64,000 nucleotides of DNA from Brachypodius melanocephalos (lineage: Eukaryota > Chordata > Aves > Passeriformes > Pycnonotidae), in contig VZSR01003807.1 in assembly GCA_013398615.1 (NCBI GenBank), forward strand, positions 19,420,777 to 19,484,776. The letters run 5' to 3'. This document shows, piece by piece, positions 13,801 to 27,029 of the stretch (its first letter is position 1; the number at the start of each line of letters is the position of its first letter). A model generated the notes under the pieces. The model saw only the letters and a list, made by a program, of their open reading frames with translations, was not told the origin of the DNA and made no database searches. Made by a program: the position numbers and the translations under genes.

Positions 13801-16800
13801 GAAGGCAGCAACTCAGGAAAGAAGGAAACACTGGATCTCTTAAACTACTGTTGAGTTTTTCTCAGCTAATTTACTCCAAAACAGAAAGGGCCAAGCAAGA
13901 GATGTTCATTAAAGACTTTTTCCATGCAGCTGCTCTGCAAAGTGACAGATGGTTAGTATATTCTTCCTTATTTTGATAAAAAGTCAATTGGTATACTTTG
14001 TTCATTAGGAAAACCTGGATAATTTTGTAAAATAGCAGTGAAGGTCACACTTTTGTCAAATTACATGCTTGTATACATGATCAAAAGTGAACTTCTTGAT
14101 TTAAGCTGTAGAATAATTTTCAAACCAATAAAGAAGCCTCCAGATCTCATCTACATCCTTAGAGCTGGGTTCTTAGAAGTAGTTGCAGAGTAGATTTTTA
14201 TGACTCACTTGAGTTTAGGTTTTCTGAAGGAAAAAAAAAAGTGAAAATATAGAAACTGGAAATATATAAAAGGAAGAATTTTGAGTGCAATATCCTCTTT
14301 GAGAGAACAGTACATCATGTACTATTTAGCAAATGCTCTTGTGTACATCTACAAAAACATCTGTCTAAGAGTCAACTTCTGTACTGATAAAATACAGAAT
14401 TTAGCAATCTTAAAGTGTAAAATTAAGGGATCTTTGTAATATGCATGTACATCTTCAAAGAGAAATTGTGGTGTGGTGCCATCAGGAAGTTGCTTATTCT
14501 ATGGAATCATAATATTTTTGAAAAAAAAAATAGCCAGATTAGACAAGCATCTTTCATTTAAATAAATATCCAATTACACAATCTTTATTTGATAGTCACA
14601 CTGTATTACTGTTGGCTGGACAATTATTTTAGTCAAATAAACTAGTCTCTGTCATGAGCTCTAAAAGCTTTCCTTCATGGTATACCTGCCCAGGTTAGCC
14701 TGCAGAACCATATACACAATTAAAATACTGCACCTGTTCTAGGCATCCAAAATAATACCACTTCTGCACAGAACCAATAAAACATAGGAAGAAAGAGACA
14801 TATGGAAAGTAGCTCTGCTAATGAAACAGTTGATCTTGTTCTATATTTATAGGCAAGAAACGGAATATTTTTCAGATACCTCTCATCAAGCTTTAGCTTG
14901 ACAGCTTGATTACAAAACAAGATACATTCCTAGGTTCGTTTCATATGAGGCTGGTAACTTGGTGGTCAGAAGAACAGAAGGCTCTACTCCTCGGTCCAGC
15001 ATTGTATACTTTAAGAACTTGCTCTGAAATCTGCTTCTTCATTACAGAAATAAGAAAACAAATGTGGTTTTCACTTGACCTAGACAACAGAGTTCTGTAT
15101 ATTTTATATGAGAAATGGGGTTTTTGTTGTCTTTTCAGGTTATTATCCCAAAGATGTTGAGACAGTGTTACTTGGTTTCTCTGCCACGTACAGTTGGTTT
15201 GTGGAGAGTTCATTTGCGCATGCATTTGTTTCACTTTTATGCACTGGCTTTATTGTTTACAAAAAGGAAGGAATGGTTTGACATCTGTGAGAGCAGCATG
15301 AGAAAAGATGACTGTATGCACTGGGCAACTGAGGTACTTTTTACTATTATTAGCTGTTATTTTTTGTTGGATGTAATATACCTTCCTTTAGTAAGACTTT
15401 TGACATCATGTCCTGCAGGGAACTCATTGGGAGCCTGAAGACATATGAGCTGGATAAATCAACTTTTAGATAGGCTGAGAATTAGCTGGGCTGCCAGGCT
15501 CAAAATATCATAATTAGTGGCTTGGCAGCCAGAGGGTATCCAGTAGCAAAATGGACTAAAGGATCTCTGAACATCTCATCCAGCCAACATTTCTGCCTGT
15601 GACATGTGTGTGGCATGTTTGCTGTTGCTCCAAGAATATGATTTGCTCCTTTATAAATTGTGAATGATCTTATTAGAAAATCAGTAGATTCTCATAAATT
15701 GAAAGTGGTGGAAAAAACCCCACTTTTTCTTGGCATATTTTAGGTAATATATTGCAAACCATTCCCTTTATAGCTAGTTTTCAAACTGGTATTTTAAATC
15801 TTCTTATCCAATTACTGCAGTTATAAGATATTTGTTTTTACAAATGGATAATGAGGTATTTGACATAAACTGTTTGCTGTGTTTGGAATATTAAAGTCAA
15901 TAAAGTCTTAAAATACATATGAAATGAATATTAAAACCATGCATTATGCTTTAATAACATTAAATATAACATTAAAATAACAATATTAAGTGTGTACATA
16001 TAAATATGCTTCTAAAAGTTGGTATATATGGTTTTAATTTTCTGCTGCTAAATATATATATATACACATACTCGCTGGATATTAAATACTACTTTCTAAT
16101 GAAAAGCATCCATCAATCTATGTAAATTAATGATATATATCTCTCATAAACACTCCCCATACTATTAAATTTTTAGTAATACCATTGTTTTAAATCTACC
16201 TAAGTGAAATTTGAAAAAGACATTGAAGTTGTTTGAAAATGACTTGTAATTTCAGACTTTAGGAAGCTGATAATTTCGTATAGGCAGCAGTCTCCTATCC
16301 CCATATTTTGATTTTATTCTACTATAAATTTAAGAAAATCTCACTAGGGACCTGTCAAGATTCATCTATTGTTTGTGAAAAATACTTAAGAGTCTCCCAA
16401 TTCAGAGTATTAAATATATATAAATGAAAAACAATTTAATATGCTAAAACATAATTTAAATTCTACCTCAAATCTACAAGAGGAGATTACTGCTCCCTAC
16501 CGCTATGGCAGAGGATACTGTAGTAATGTTTAGGATGAGCTGTAGGATATGCATACATACAGAATATGCCTACATACAGAACTCTGCCAAGTCAGTTCAG
16601 TTTCCTAAGCTTCAGGTTAACATAAAATGGGTTCATACTCCAGAACAGACTAAATCAGTTAATTTCAAGGACAGCTGGAATTACCAGCATGAATCCTCCC
16701 CCATCCCAGGAATCTATCTGCCTGGACTCAGGACCAACTGTGATACATTAAGGGCTTTGAGGAGATATATGAGAATCCGCTTAGGGGAGCCTTCCCCTTA

Positions 16801-19780
16801 TTCTCTGGACCAGGACATAAACTCAGGCTGTCATCCTGGTTCTGTGCCTGAGTCATGCTGCAAGTATGATTGTTCATACCTCCCTGATTCTTCCTCCAAT
16901 CCACACACCTGGCTTTATGACCTGGTCCCTGACCTGTCTGAGCACTATAGACTAGATTGGTAATCACTGGGCCGTGTCCAACCATTGTTCCAGTCACCAG
17001 ACCTGATCTGCTTTCCTCATTCACATACTTGGCTCTTTTCATCAGGGCTGCTGCCTTACTGCCTTGGTGTTGTTCTCAGCTTCAGGATTGGCTCTGCTTG
17101 CAGAGCAGCCCCCCTCCTGCTGCTCCCAAACACTTACAGGAGAGTGTGCATAGGGACTCCAGTGCTGCATGCAGCAGGAAAGTGGCATGAGTAGGCTCAG
17201 CCCATTATGGTTCTTGTACCACTATGGTTCTCAGGAAGATTTGTACCACCAAGTTAGGGATTCAGGGCAGGTTGTATCCCCCTTCCATGGGTTGAAGGCC
17301 CATGTTTTTGAGGTGCAGGGGACAATGAGTCGGTCCTTGAATCACAGCACGCTCTCTCCTGCCACTGTGTCCTGCTGGAATGGATGTAGATCCTTGTCCC
17401 AAAGGACTTGAATCATAAACAATGTACATACAAACCCATTTACATTACTTGGCATAGAGAGCATTTTCCAGCAGGATGACTGAAGGCAATGCAGTAAAAA
17501 GTACAGCTGTAATGAGAGACAGCCTTGACCTGGTAGACCGTAATAAACCAAAAAGGGTAAGATCAGCAGGGTTAAGATAAGCAGGGAGTAGGAAAAAGAG
17601 AAGGAAATAAAAGACCTGAATTTTGGCAAACCAGATTAACAGCTGAGATTTTTGAAGTATTTTTAAATATATGTGTTTGCTACTATAGTAGTTTATTCCA
17701 AAATATATTGTATGTGTTTGCCAAATGCTATCAATATCCAATGCTGTACTCATCTAGTGCAGCCTATCTCAGCTTTAACTCTCAGTAAGAGCCCTTCAGG
17801 CAGCCTAAACATTATTCAAAGTATCAAAATATCCTTTTATTCTTCTTTGAAGGTCCACTTCCTGGAGGCAACTGATTTCCTGTGATTATCGACTTCATTT
17901 TAAAACAATATGACAATTTACAGGCATATTGATTGCAGAGGGAAACTTGATCTAAGTGCTTGATTTGAAAGACTAAAGAAAAAGTAAATAAAAGAACACA
18001 TTAAAAATATATTGAATTCTTATAAATTTGAGAATTGTTGGTGAATGCTGGGTGTTTATAATTTTCAGTACCAAGTTGAATATTTTTTTCAATCAAAATA
18101 TATTTGGGTTAGTTGCCTGAATCGTTGCTAAAACAGATGAAAGCAAATCAGAATTAAATTAGCACTGTCAACCATTGAGTAAATGGGTCCTTTTTATCCC
18201 TTTGCTACATGTGAACCTGATTCTGAAAAAACAAATTTTTTTTGGCAGGATTAGCATGAACAACATTGAAGATTATAATCAGAATGAATAAAATAATTTT
18301 TTTTTCTTACCTCATAAATGAAAAAAGAAAAAATGTGGTTTAGAAAGTACATTTATGAAAGTTTCATCTTCTGAGTAACAAGCAAGGATTATTTTGGCAG
18401 GCTGTGTAGGCATTTAAATCTGAAAAGCAAATGGAATTTAATTATTTTGACAAATAACTGTAGTTTTCAAGATTCATCACTCATGAAGAAAAATTAATAT
18501 GCTTAATAAGTGATCATTCTTGTTCCAGCCTAGCAATTCCAAACTTTTAAATGCTCTTTTCTTAATTCTAGTTAGCATATTAAGCATTGAATTATAACAT
18601 TTTAAATATAGCATTTGAATTAGTGGTTTATGTAGGAAATGTTGCAGTACTGGTCCGAGTAAAAACTGCTTCATCTCTACTACCAGATATTAGTCTGCAC
18701 AGTCTCAGCTGTGTTTCCAAGCAACATGAATTCCCTCATCTTTTTGATGCATTTCACCTCAGTTTCTGTCACACTGAGCTCCTACCTCACCTTCCACTGT
18801 GACACAGCCTGCTCTTGGTACTTCCCAAAAGTTCTTGACTGAGTGCTGGTGTGCTTTATAACTAGATGGTGGTATTTGAACAACCGCAACATGCAAATCC
18901 TTACCTACATTTACAGTGTTCTCCTGGATCTGTTCCAATGGCTGCCTTAACATGAATATTTTTGGGAAATCACAGCTTCAGTCATGTCCATACTTTGAAT
19001 TTCTGAATATCATACCTCACGTGACTTCACAGTCCTGGTGGAGAGGAACTCAAGCATTAATGTTTACTGATAGTACAATTTCATCTTCCAGATTCTGAGA
19101 TGATCCACAGTAAGCTATCAGTTTCAATATATCGAAGTCCTCCTTCGAGGACTTAACACTAGGTGTGGATATTTCTGGTCCATTTGAAAGCTAAGACAAC
19201 ATTATCAGGTTCCAGTGGGAAAAAATGCCCAGCTGTTCTCAGCTTTAAGCAGATACACATTCCTTCCAATATCTGTGGAAAAAAATCCCCGACTTATGTA
19301 AGGAACTGCAAGAAGAGACAGCTGCTCACAAGACTTTAGTGTCTCTCAGTCACATCTTATCAGCATTAGACACATCAACCATGTTTATGATGCCCAATAT
19401 TTTTAAAATGCCAAACAGACTACCTTACTGTATTGACACTCATTGCATGACCGTTCTTACCTCCATTGCCAGCATTGATACATATTTGCCATCGCTGAAC
19501 TTTTTACAGTGTTAAGGTCCACCAGGGCTGCACGTGATACTGGTTTGATGATGTGGGCCCTTTACAACCCAGATAAAGCAAATCAGGAATCTCACTCACA
19601 TAGTTTGCAATAAGAATTAACATTTCCTAGACCTTTGCCCACCCCATGCTGTGTTAATAACCTTGTGGATCTGGTTCCATGAGAAAAATAATATTGTAGC
19701 ATCTGCAGCTACACTGATTCTACTTGTCCTGATTTATTCTGATTTGTTCTGATGTAAAGAGTCCTCCTCTTTATATCTTC
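7900..19780. other. Intergenic DNA, no gene recognised
   Basis: Mostly AT-rich. It holds a 17-base T run at about 9507-9523, an old LINE fragment at 10.8-11.3 kb, a GGAA-rich purine tract at about 13765-13830 and a short TATATA run near 16050. A moderately GC-richer stretch at 16.6-17.4 kb has an open frame of about 150 codons (16505-16963) that matches no family I know and may be an old repeat. Confidence 0.5.
10800..11285 (+). mobile_element. Old CR1/L3-type LINE 3' fragment
   Basis: A decayed match to the 3' end of CR1-superfamily LINEs. It has a 'gtttaacctaggaaaa' stretch, then 'aggctggaaaatcaaagatagtttctaa', a 'tgtggaaacagcct' stretch, and finally 'ggaatggatttgataacctg', in the expected order. 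Divergence suggests an old insertion. Assigned by eye. Confidence 0.42.
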
Positions 19781-19787
19781 TTCCTTG

Positions 19788-20180
19788 GTCTGTTCATCCC
19801 GGAGAAGAGGAGACTGAGAGGATACTTCACTGCAGCTACAACTTCCTTGTCACAGGAAGAGGAGGGGCAGACACTGATCCCTTCACTGTGGTGCCCAGTG
19901 ACAGGACTAGAGGGAATGGCCTAAAGTTGTGTCGGAAGAGATTTAGGCTGGATATTGGGAAAAAGTTCTTCATCCAGTGGGTGGTTGGGCACTGGAAAAA
20001 AGTCCTCAGGAAAGTGGTCACATCACCAAGCCTGCCAGGGTTCAAGAAGTGTTTGGACAAATGCTCTTAGGCACATGGTGTGACTCTTAGGGTGTCCTAT
20101 GTGGGTCCAGGAGTTGGGATGGATGATCATGATGAGACCCTTCTAACTTGGCATGTTTTATGATTTGGTAATTCAGTGAC
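19788..20180 (+). mobile_element. CR1 LINE, 3' end
   Basis: Contains the typical order of the CR1 3' end: 'ggagaagaggagactgagag', 'tgacaggactagagggaatg', 'ggctggatattgggaaaaag', 'gtggtcacatcaccaagcc', 'ttcaagaagtgtttggac', and a degenerate terminal repeat ending 'tttatgatttgg'. 5'-truncated, as is usual for CR1. Confidence 0.85.
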
Positions 20181-22631
20181 TCAGGGATTCCTATCCTTCC
20201 TCCTTCCTGTTCTTTATCATTCATTTCCTGAAGGCACTAGATTTCTTTATTTCTTCTCCTTGTTACAGGCAGAAAATTGGCTTGGCTGGCTAGAGTAGAA
20301 AAAGAATATTTCTTGTATCCCAAATGGTAGCTTTCTGCTTTACACTCACTTGTAAAATAAGTTTTACAGCCCAAGCTCAAAGCCCCTCTCACATCCGTAT
20401 GTAGCATCCTGCTGTTGTGTATGCCCAGTCCTTTTAGAAAAGCCCAGGTCCTGTAAGAGCTGAATGAAAAATGTCATTTAGTTCAGTGCATAACATAAGG
20501 CATGGTGGGTGGCTGCCCACACATGCAACAAGTACAAAGATCTGTCTGCAGGCTGCTTCCCACACATTTCCCAATCTTCTCTGGCTCCCCTGATACCATC
20601 CCGAACCTGGAGCCTAGAGTCAGGACATACTACCTACCCCACCTTTCAATCTTCACAGCTTTCTGCACATTCTAGTAGTTTTTAGTCTAGAAGTAGAGAC
20701 CTCAGAGAAGATGATAAAAGGGGAAAGCTGTGGAAGACCTCTCTTGTTGCTACAAGAGAGAAAAGGACTACAAGGAGAAAAGACAGACAGAGAGATGTGC
20801 TGTGAGGCATCAGTGCATCAAGAACAGGTTTATGTTCTCTTTCCCTCTTCAAAAGTTTTGTTTTATAGCACCTCTCTACATAAACACAGAACAGAATCTT
20901 TTCACTAAACTTGTTTCCTGAGAAGAAAACCAGTCTAGTCATGTGATTTGGAAAAAGAGACAGCGCCTCAAGATGTGGCAATGGTGCCTCACTGTCTCTC
21001 AGGGGTCCATTGATGGACTGGGAACATCTACCTGCCTGAAAGCTCAATAATTTCACGCTGGTGGCATTTGTCCTTAATGGGTATTAGCAGAACAACGGTG
21101 CTGGAAAGAGGATTTCTGACTGTCGCTTTGACAATTAATTACTTCTGGTGACTGAAGACTTGAGGAATTCAGTCCCTTTCTCCTCTACACTCTCTTTTGG
21201 ATGTCTGGGATGGTCTGGCACTCTTGCACAACATGCCAAGAAAGTCTCCTACTTGACAAAGAAAGAAATGGGTTGAAGAAATATAGATTTCCAAGACAGA
21301 AGACAGATCCATTGAGAACTGTGAAAACAGGTCAGGAACAGGGAGTTGGCTGTGTGGGGACAGCCTGTGTCTAAACAGGGAGTTCAGATTTCTGTGCAGA
21401 TCAACAATAGGTGTCTGCTAGTCCAGACCATGCTTGTGGGCTGGTATTTTAAGCAAAAATCAGTAGTGAGTTTTTTCTACTCTGAGACAGAAATACAGCT
21501 CTACATTAGCCTGTAGAGGAAGCTCATATAATTTTTTGAGGAAAAAGAAAATCAGCTCATTTTGTGAAATTAGAAAAACTCAGTGGGAAAAAAATGAACA
21601 ATCACGAACAAGTTATATATAGGAATATTACTTTTTAAGTAACTTTCATATTGGTTTAATGTGTTGAATGAATTAAATCATTCTAGAATTTGTTTACCAT
21701 GATCCAGTTGTCTTTAGATATAGTATTGTAAAGGGAATATTGATCCTTCTTTTAAAAGAAAAGTTCCTAGCCCTTTTACTTGTAAGGATAGAATTTTAAA
21801 AATGTGTAAGTGCACTATTGAAACACTAGATTTAAGGAAATGAGCAACTGAACTTTACTTCTGTATCAAGATACAATGAACTTCACCTTTGTGTCAAGAT
21901 GCAGTATGCACAACATTTTGTGAAGTTAGAAATATCTCTGGACACATCTTATGGCTAACCCCTAGCTCTCTCTGAAGACCTTTAGCCAGGTCTGTTCATA
22001 ATGAGTGCTATAGGTGCACAGGACTTGCAAAGAGGTGAATAGGGAGAGCAGAACACACACATATTGATAGAGAGGGGAAAAAATTTTGCTTTACAATCCC
22101 TCTCAGAAGGCCAAAATTGACTCTAAAGCAAGCAGACATTGTACAAGCGATACCAACACAATAGTTTTTAGCGAAAGTAAATATTTTCCTGGTCTGTGCC
22201 TAGGAAATGAAAGTCGGGTTATATTCTCAGCATTCAAGACTCAGTCTCTTTGATAATTTATTGCGAAAAAACATTATACAGATAATAGTGGCAATTACAC
22301 TATGGTGTGGATATATTACCTTAAATCAACAGTAATTTACTTTAACAACTTTTTATTACAGATTTTCTGCATATGCCAAAAATTATTATTACAAATCTGA
22401 GAAACTGAGACTATCTGCCAAGCAAAACAGCCATATCAATAGGTAATTTTTTCCCATTACTCTGGCTTACATGGAACATTGTGTGAAACCCAATATTCCC
22501 AATAAACCCAACGCTTTTCAACCCTTTTTCTCTCAGTTGCAGCTAACAATCTCTGGTTGGGAAAAGTGATGAAGATGACTTTTAAGGGTATCACAGAGTG
22601 ACAAGTGTTCTTTGGTCCTTAATTTTTCTCC

Positions 22632-22692
22632 TCTCTTCTCTTCTCTTCTCTTCTCTTCTCTTCTCTTCTCTTCTCTTCTCTTCTCTTCTCTT
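22632..22692. repeat. (TTCTC)n microsatellite
   Basis: About twelve near-perfect copies of a five-base unit on the + strand. Translated frames across it are artefacts. Its length is probably variable between individuals. Confidence 0.95.
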
Positions 22693-22821
22693 TTTAGCAT
22701 GCATTTCTCATTGTTTAACTCTGCCTATCTCTATCAGCAAACACACTGAACGTGGGAGGAACACACCACACAAATTCAGAGCTGCTCTAACTGTGGTAAT
22801 AACAGTTGAAATTCTTGATGC

Positions 22822-23650
22822 CCAGGGAGTTGGCTGATGCCTTTGCAAGGCCACTCTGGATTAACTTTGATCAATCTTGGCGGCTGCAAGAAGTACCTGA
22901 AGACTGCAGGAAAACCAAATGTTACTCCTATCTTGTAGAAGGGCAAGGAGGATCCAAGGAACTACAGGCAAATCAGCCTCACCCTTGAACCCTGGAAAGG
23001 CAATGGAGTAGCCAGTCCTGGAAACTATTTCCAGGCAAATGAACAATCCTACGGAATGGCCAGCATGGCTTCACCAAGTGAAGTTCATGTTTGACCAAAC
23101 TGGTACATTTTTACAGTGAAATTTCTGGCCAAGTAGATGAAGGGAGAGCAGTGGGTATTGTCTGCCTGAACTAAGGGTATCTTCAGCTGTGTTAGACAAG
23201 GCACTGACGTCAGGTCAAGGGAGGTGATCCTTCTTTACTGAGCACTTGTGAGGCCAAACCTGGAGAGCTGGGACTGCTTAACCTAGAGAAGAGAAGGGTG
23301 AGGTGGGCTCTTACTAATATATGTAAGTACCTGAATGGGGGGCTGCAAAGTCAATGGATCCTGGCTTTTTTCAGTGATGCCCCATGGCAGGACCAGTGGC
23401 AATGGGCACAGACTGAAACACAAAAGATTCTCTGAATACATCAGGAAACACTTTTTTACTCTGTGAAAGACCGAGCATCGGCACAGGTTGCCCAGGCAGA
23501 TGTGGAGTCTCCATCATTTTATTTAGAAGCCATCTGGACATAATCCTGGTCAAAGAGCCCTAACTGATTCTGCCTCAGCGGAGGCACTTGAACCAGATGA
23601 ATTCCATAGGTCCATTCCAACGTCAACCATTCTATAATTCTGTGATTCTT
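22822..23650 (+). mobile_element. CR1 LINE with reverse-transcriptase segment and 3' end
   Basis: Starts in the CR1 coding region ('ggctgatgcctttgcaagg'), continues through the reverse-transcriptase part ('aggatccaaggaactacagg', 'ggccagcatggcttcacc'), and jumps to the 3' region ('cctagagaagagaagggtga', 'ggttgcccaggcagatgtgg'). It ends with the family's terminal repeats ('tctataattctgtgattctt'). The frame is broken, with an internal deletion between the two parts. Confidence 0.85.
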
Positions 23651-25829
23651 CTCATAAGAGTAATTTAGACAAGAAACCGTAGAAGCTTAAAATCAAATTA
23701 CATGAGAAATTTGTCCATAATAGGACAATACTAGAACTGGTGATAGTGGAAGTCTCTCATTCATATGTGTCCTACTTTAAAGTTGCCCTTAAAAAATTCA
23801 GTAATTCTTTTCATTAAAAATATGAACTGATAGAGGTAAAAATGAGATATTTTAAATGTTCTAAAATTATTTATGTTGTTTAATCATGCAATGATATGTG
23901 TGTTATGCATAATTTAGGTTGCTTTTTTACTTAAAAAATAATGAGCTAGGTATTTTACAGACACAGCCACAGAAAATCTTCCCCATAATCAAACCACTAT
24001 GTCAACTCTCTTCATGTTTAATGAGCTGGTTCATTTAGAATATATAGCAATATCCTTTTTTTTAATGGCAAGGTGTATAATATAAGGGATCTCTATAACA
24101 AAGAAAGAGCTGCAGGAGTTGGCCGAATGTGAGCTTCAGCAGAGACTCACAGACACATTTCTAACTTTTACTGCTATCCTCTCTCTACCCTGCTCAGATT
24201 CATAGTTTACTCAGCTCCCTTCTATGAAATTGGAGTCAGCAGCTGGATTTTGTGCATACCCAAACCCTTCATGAGTCTTAATTATTTTATTATCTTATGG
24301 ACTGACCCTCAGAAGCGAAAATCATGTGCTTGTGACTCAAAGGGAATTGTTCATGAGGGTCTGTGATTTGGCAAGAAGTGCTCAGTAATTCTGTGTTTAA
24401 AATATGAATGACTTCTTTATACACAATGTTAGAAGTAACAATAAATCTATTGTATTGCTATTGCAGTGTGTTGTAACACAGCCTGTGCACCAGCTGTTCT
24501 TGTTTACAACATGAGAAAACCCTTCATCATAAAGGCTCTTGTTTTAACAGAAAGCTTGCCATCATGCTAGAAGCATGTAATTCTTACAAACAATTATACG
24601 ATCTACTCATATTATTTCATTATTATTTAGATCTAATTAGGTTGAGGTTGAGTGAATCCTGATCTTTAACCTTATATTTTCCATATATGGCTGTACATGG
24701 AGATATATATGCAGATATAACTTAGAAATTACATGTTTATTATTATGCTTGCTCTACTGAACAGGTAGTAAGGTGCTAATGTAGAATAAATTGGTTTGGT
24801 TTAATTAACTGAGTTAATTTGCATCTTCTACTATTTTCTCAAAATCGGCCTATTTTTTAATCTAAAAGACTGTGTCGACATATGCAATATGTAGAGTGCC
24901 CTTCTATTTATGTGATACTGATAATAAGCCACCACACAATTCCTCTTAAATTCTCAGTAATGAAGTGCTGGCATGTGTCTGATTTTTCTCCACATGGTTT
25001 TAACGAAGAGCTTTTCAGTTTTACTAGTACATAATTAGAATATATGCATAAATCCAGTTCTATTGCTCCAATGTAATTAAAGATCTTTCTTCAAGAAGAA
25101 AATTATAAAGCTTTTCTAAGCAGAGTTGCTGAAACCTGAAATCCTTGACTAAATGCATTTTTATGCATGAATCAATCTTCTCAAATAGTTCTGAAAACAA
25201 TTAATAATGGTCTGCTTAAGAGAAAGCATCTTAGTTGTTTAATGTGGGAGAGAAGTTTCTCAACATTTCCTTCTGCACAACTTGCATAACGGTGTTAAGA
25301 AAAGCAGAAGGCTCATGTAGAAGATACAAAACTCCTTTGTGCTAATTAGCTTTAAATAAAACTCCTTTCAGGTAAAGTTGTTTACATTTTTGGATGTCTT
25401 ATAGTGTATATACACCAGTAAAGTACAAAGCAGAAGACTCACTTTTACTCCAGAAATAGACATGATAGAGCTATGTAAGTAACACTGATTTATTTAAACT
25501 TTACCTCCTTTTGCCCAGGGTGCAGCAGAGGCAGCTAACAGCCATAACACTTTGCACATCTATTTCTGGGCTTCTTTTTCCTGCCTGAGTTGGTTGGAGG
25601 ACTTCCAGGAATTTGTCTAAGAATTTTAAGGTGCCTCCTGCTGCTTAAAAGTGTGAGTACTAGAGGCTTTTGCATCTACCAAGCTCAGTTTATAGAAGTA
25701 TCTGCTAGTCTTTGCTGCTTGAAAGGTGCTTAGAGCTTTTGTCTGCGACTGACTCCTGGTTATGGAGTGTCAAACACCCAGGGGTTAGAGCTATCAAACG
25801 ACCTACCACACCTAAGGAGCATCAAATAG

Positions 25830-26170
25830 TACCTAATGGGCGCATTGTTTTGTGCAGAAGGGTTATGGAAGGATGCTGGAAAGCTGCTTAAAACACCATG
25901 GATCTGGCAGAAAAACTTGAGCACGTGCCACAAAACACAGACCCCGTCATCAGCCCACGCAAGTAGTGGTACAGCCTTGGCTCAGAGCTCTGAAGGGCAG
26001 AAGTGGCCATCCAGGTCTGGGGCTTCAGGCAGCATCTGGTGCCTCTCCCTGGGACAGAGCAGGAGAAGGTGGTGTCCTTGCCTGCAGGGAATGTTCTCAG
26101 AACTTGCCTTGTCAACAGGGGAAGGCAAGCAGAATGAGTGGTGTCAGAGAATGTGAAAAAGATTAACAGG
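25830..26170 (+). other. GC-richer stretch with an open frame, nature unknown
   Basis: Base composition rises here just left of a CR1 copy. A frame of 106 codons (25836-26156) is open, but neither its sequence nor its ends suggest a gene. It may be an unrecognised repeat. Confidence 0.3.
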
Positions 26171-26177
26171 ATCTTCA

Positions 26178-26960
26178 GTGATCCTGCAGAGACAAAGGCT
26201 CAAATCAGCCACTGCACAAGAGAAGCAGAAGCTGGCATTTTCTCTAGTCTTCCTTTTATCACCAATATTACAGAAGTCTTTTCTTGCTGCCCTGAATGCC
26301 CCTGATTGGATTTATTCCTATCAGAACTTTAACTTTCCTAAAAAGATCCCTGGCCGTTCATACAATTTCTCTGTCCAGGTCACCTTGCTTACACCCTCTG
26401 CAGGCTTCCTTTTTGTGTTTGTTTTCATCCAGGACTTTCTTGTTCATCCGTTCAGGCCTCCTGGTGTTTTTTCCTGGCTTTCTCTTTTTTGGGATGAATT
26501 GATTCCAATCTTGGAGGAGGTGATCCTTGAAGATTAATCAGCTTTATTGGGCCCCTCCTCCCTCTAGGATTTTATCCCATGACACTCTACCAAGCAGATC
26601 TCTGAAGAGGCCAAAGTCCAGTCTCCTGAAGCCCAGGGTAGTGAGCTTGCTGTGAACCATCCCCACTGCCCCAAGGTCCTCGAATTCCACCATTTCACGG
26701 TCTCTGCAGCCAAGGCTTCACATTTCCCACCAGCCACTCTTTTTTTAGTGTGTCCACAATGTCTCCACAGTGCCAGTAAGATCATTGCCCTGCCGATGTG
26801 TGCACAACTCTAACTCCTCTTCTTTATGCCCCACATTACGTGCCTTTGCATAAAGGCATTCAAGTCCCTCATGAAGATGATTTACCAGCTGGAGTAGCTG
26901 AAATTCTCTTGTGACGCTTTTCAAGTGCTCTCATGCTGACCTGATCCCTCTCTGGATGCT
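26178..26960 (-). mobile_element. CR1 LINE fragment, coding region between endonuclease and reverse transcriptase
   Basis: The minus strand matches the CR1 linker region, with blocks such as 'ctggactttggcctcttcag', 'ggaggaggggcccaataaag' and 'caccaggaggcctgaa'. Open frames on the + strand here (for example 26178-26537) are antisense to the element and not genes. The right boundary is uncertain; similarity fades after about 26800. Confidence 0.7.
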
Positions 26961-27029
26961 GGACATCTCTTACTGGCACAGGCATCGCACTAGTAGAAAT
27001 TGAATGGATTGACATTCCTCTTCCCTGGC

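Noticed and set aside
16505..16963. 152-codon frame on the + strand
   Set aside because: It has no recognisable domain, its start lies in AT-rich DNA, and the surrounding GC-richer block looks like old repeat sequence.
22598..22837. Frame with repeated SLLFSSLLFS, resembling a signal or membrane segment
   Set aside because: It is a translation of the TTCTC microsatellite.
26178..26537. 119-codon + strand frame
   Set aside because: It is antisense to a minus-oriented CR1 fragment.
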